Assembly: GCA_019321725.1 (NCBI GenBank)
Contig: CM033109.1
Location: forward strand, 21,979,993 to 22,043,992
Length of the DNA stretch: 64,000 bases
Source of the DNA: Paulownia fortunei
Lineage: Eukaryota > Streptophyta > Magnoliopsida > Lamiales > Paulowniaceae
Direction of reading: 5' to 3'
A program made the translations under genes and the position numbers. Below the pieces are notes generated by a model. The model did no database searches. It was not told the DNA's origin and saw only the letters and a list, made by a program, of their open reading frames with translations. Numbering within the stretch: the first letter of the stretch is position 1; each line of letters opens with the position of its first letter. This document shows, in pieces, positions 63,101 to 64,000 of this stretch.

Positions 63101-64000
63101 TCATATTTATATCTATATATATATAATGTAATTTAATATGCAATACAAATCCCCATTCATTTTTCCAAATTTTGGTTTAAAAGTCCCAATAAATTTATTT
63201 TATAGGAAAACAGGCACACATCCGGTGAAAGAAATCTACTCCCATTTTATTGATTCTAGGACCAAAACAAAACATAAGAGACAACCAATGATGACAACAT
63301 GTTCATCAAAAGAAAAGCATAATTCCAAAACCAAAAGAACTAAAGCAAACTTAAAACCGCTACTTTTAAATAAAGGGTTCTAGTGCCGGTCCTGATGGAA
63401 TTGCTGGAAGTGTTAAAAAAAGGGCCAATCGGTCCTTTTAAGTGGATTACGATGGGATGATCTGGACCGTGTTTCAAATCGGTGGGGGCCGTAATTATCA
63501 TGCAGTAGTAGCACTGGCGTTTTGTATGAGTTCGCCCGTCGTTTTTAGGTAATTTTCCGTCCCTATCTCGCTTTAGTGTGATATGGAATTCGAGTGTGGA
63601 CACTAAAGGCGTCACGTTTTGACATCAAGAAATTGTTTTATGCGTCTATTTACAAGATGAGGTCCAATAAAACGACATGTATGTGATTTGATCTGACTCG
63701 AATCTTTTTAATATAAATTATATTTAAATATTTTTTTAATATTTAAATTAATAATAAATTAATAAAATATTATTAAAATATACATATAATATGGTCTCAT
63801 TTTAAATTTTTTTAAATATTAATACGCTTGAAATACGCGAGAGAATATGAATATTAAATTGATATACCTCAAAATGGGGGAGAACGATGGATTTAGCATT
63901 TGAGTTTTGATTGTTTTTCTTTAAACCTCGTATAATTAGTATTTAAATTTCAATTAGATTATGTCCCGTTAGCATGCTAAATATTAAGTTGAGATTTCTA
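60198..64000. other. Downstream flank, no gene recognised
   Basis: The first few hundred bases are T-rich S40 3' flank. A GC-rich patch at 62060-62180 contains an imperfect palindrome, CTTTAACGTGTGCACATTAAAG, near 62118-62139. Another less AT-rich patch at about 63380-63620 carries a 91-codon minus-strand frame with no recognised domain. In Arabidopsis the next gene after the S40 gene is REVOLUTA, so this could be its upstream region, but nothing in the sequence proves it. Confidence 0.45.

Noticed and set aside
1..64000. tRNA, rRNA, CRISPR array or organelle DNA insertion
   Set aside because: Reading for T-loop-like boxes, regular spaced repeats and organelle gene sequence gave nothing convincing; a tRNAscan-SE run would settle the tRNA question.

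Overview
The window is nuclear DNA of a dicot-type flowering plant. Its genes have GT-AG introns, the intergenic DNA is very AT-rich and full of microsatellites, there are Ty1/copia LTR retrotransposons, and the gene families are plant ones (PIP aquaporin, S40/DUF584 senescence regulator, plant PDI with an acidic N-terminus). No rRNA, tRNA, CRISPR array or bacterial-type operon was seen. The species cannot be named from the sequence.

Layout. (1) 1646-6451, minus: a 12-exon ER protein disulfide isomerase of the PDIL1-3/1-4 type, 580 aa, ending in KDEL. (2) 9634-11414, plus: a three-exon gene for a 79-residue protein with one hydrophobic segment. (3) 12649-13038, minus: an intronless gene for a small secreted-type single-pass membrane protein. 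(4) 13.5-18.6 kb: repeats, including a clean 1,374-bp solo LTR with a 5-bp target duplication (17163-18536). (5) 19021-21078, minus: a PIP2 aquaporin, 286 aa, three exons. (6) 21-27.5 kb: AT-rich DNA with no gene seen. (7) 27.59-31.26 kb, plus: a decayed copia element with a recognisable 3' LTR. (8) 34385-34699, minus: an unrecognised 104-codon ORF. (9) 38995-48098, plus: a complete but dead copia element with two roughly 2.1-kb LTRs, PBS, PPT and a perfect AGAAT target duplication. (10) 49607-50107, minus: intronless cytosolic ribosomal protein L12 (uL11). (11) 50.3-59.5 kb: mostly AT-rich, with a G-quadruplex-prone pentanucleotide repeat and a cluster of four G-boxes. (12) 59709-60197, plus: an intronless S40/DUF584 gene. 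(13) 60.2-64 kb: no gene recognised.

How the genes relate. They do not form a pathway. From memory, the order PDIL1-4, PIP2, RPL12, S40 matches an Arabidopsis chromosome 5 segment (At5g60640, At5g60660, At5g60670, At5g60680), so the window looks like an ancestral block stretched by retrotransposon insertions. I found no convincing new biological system. The most informative points are the dated-looking LTR insertions, the GC-rich palindromic repeats in the leader of the large copia element, the missing third intron in the aquaporin gene, the G-box cluster upstream of S40, and a coding-like stretch next to the 3' LTR.
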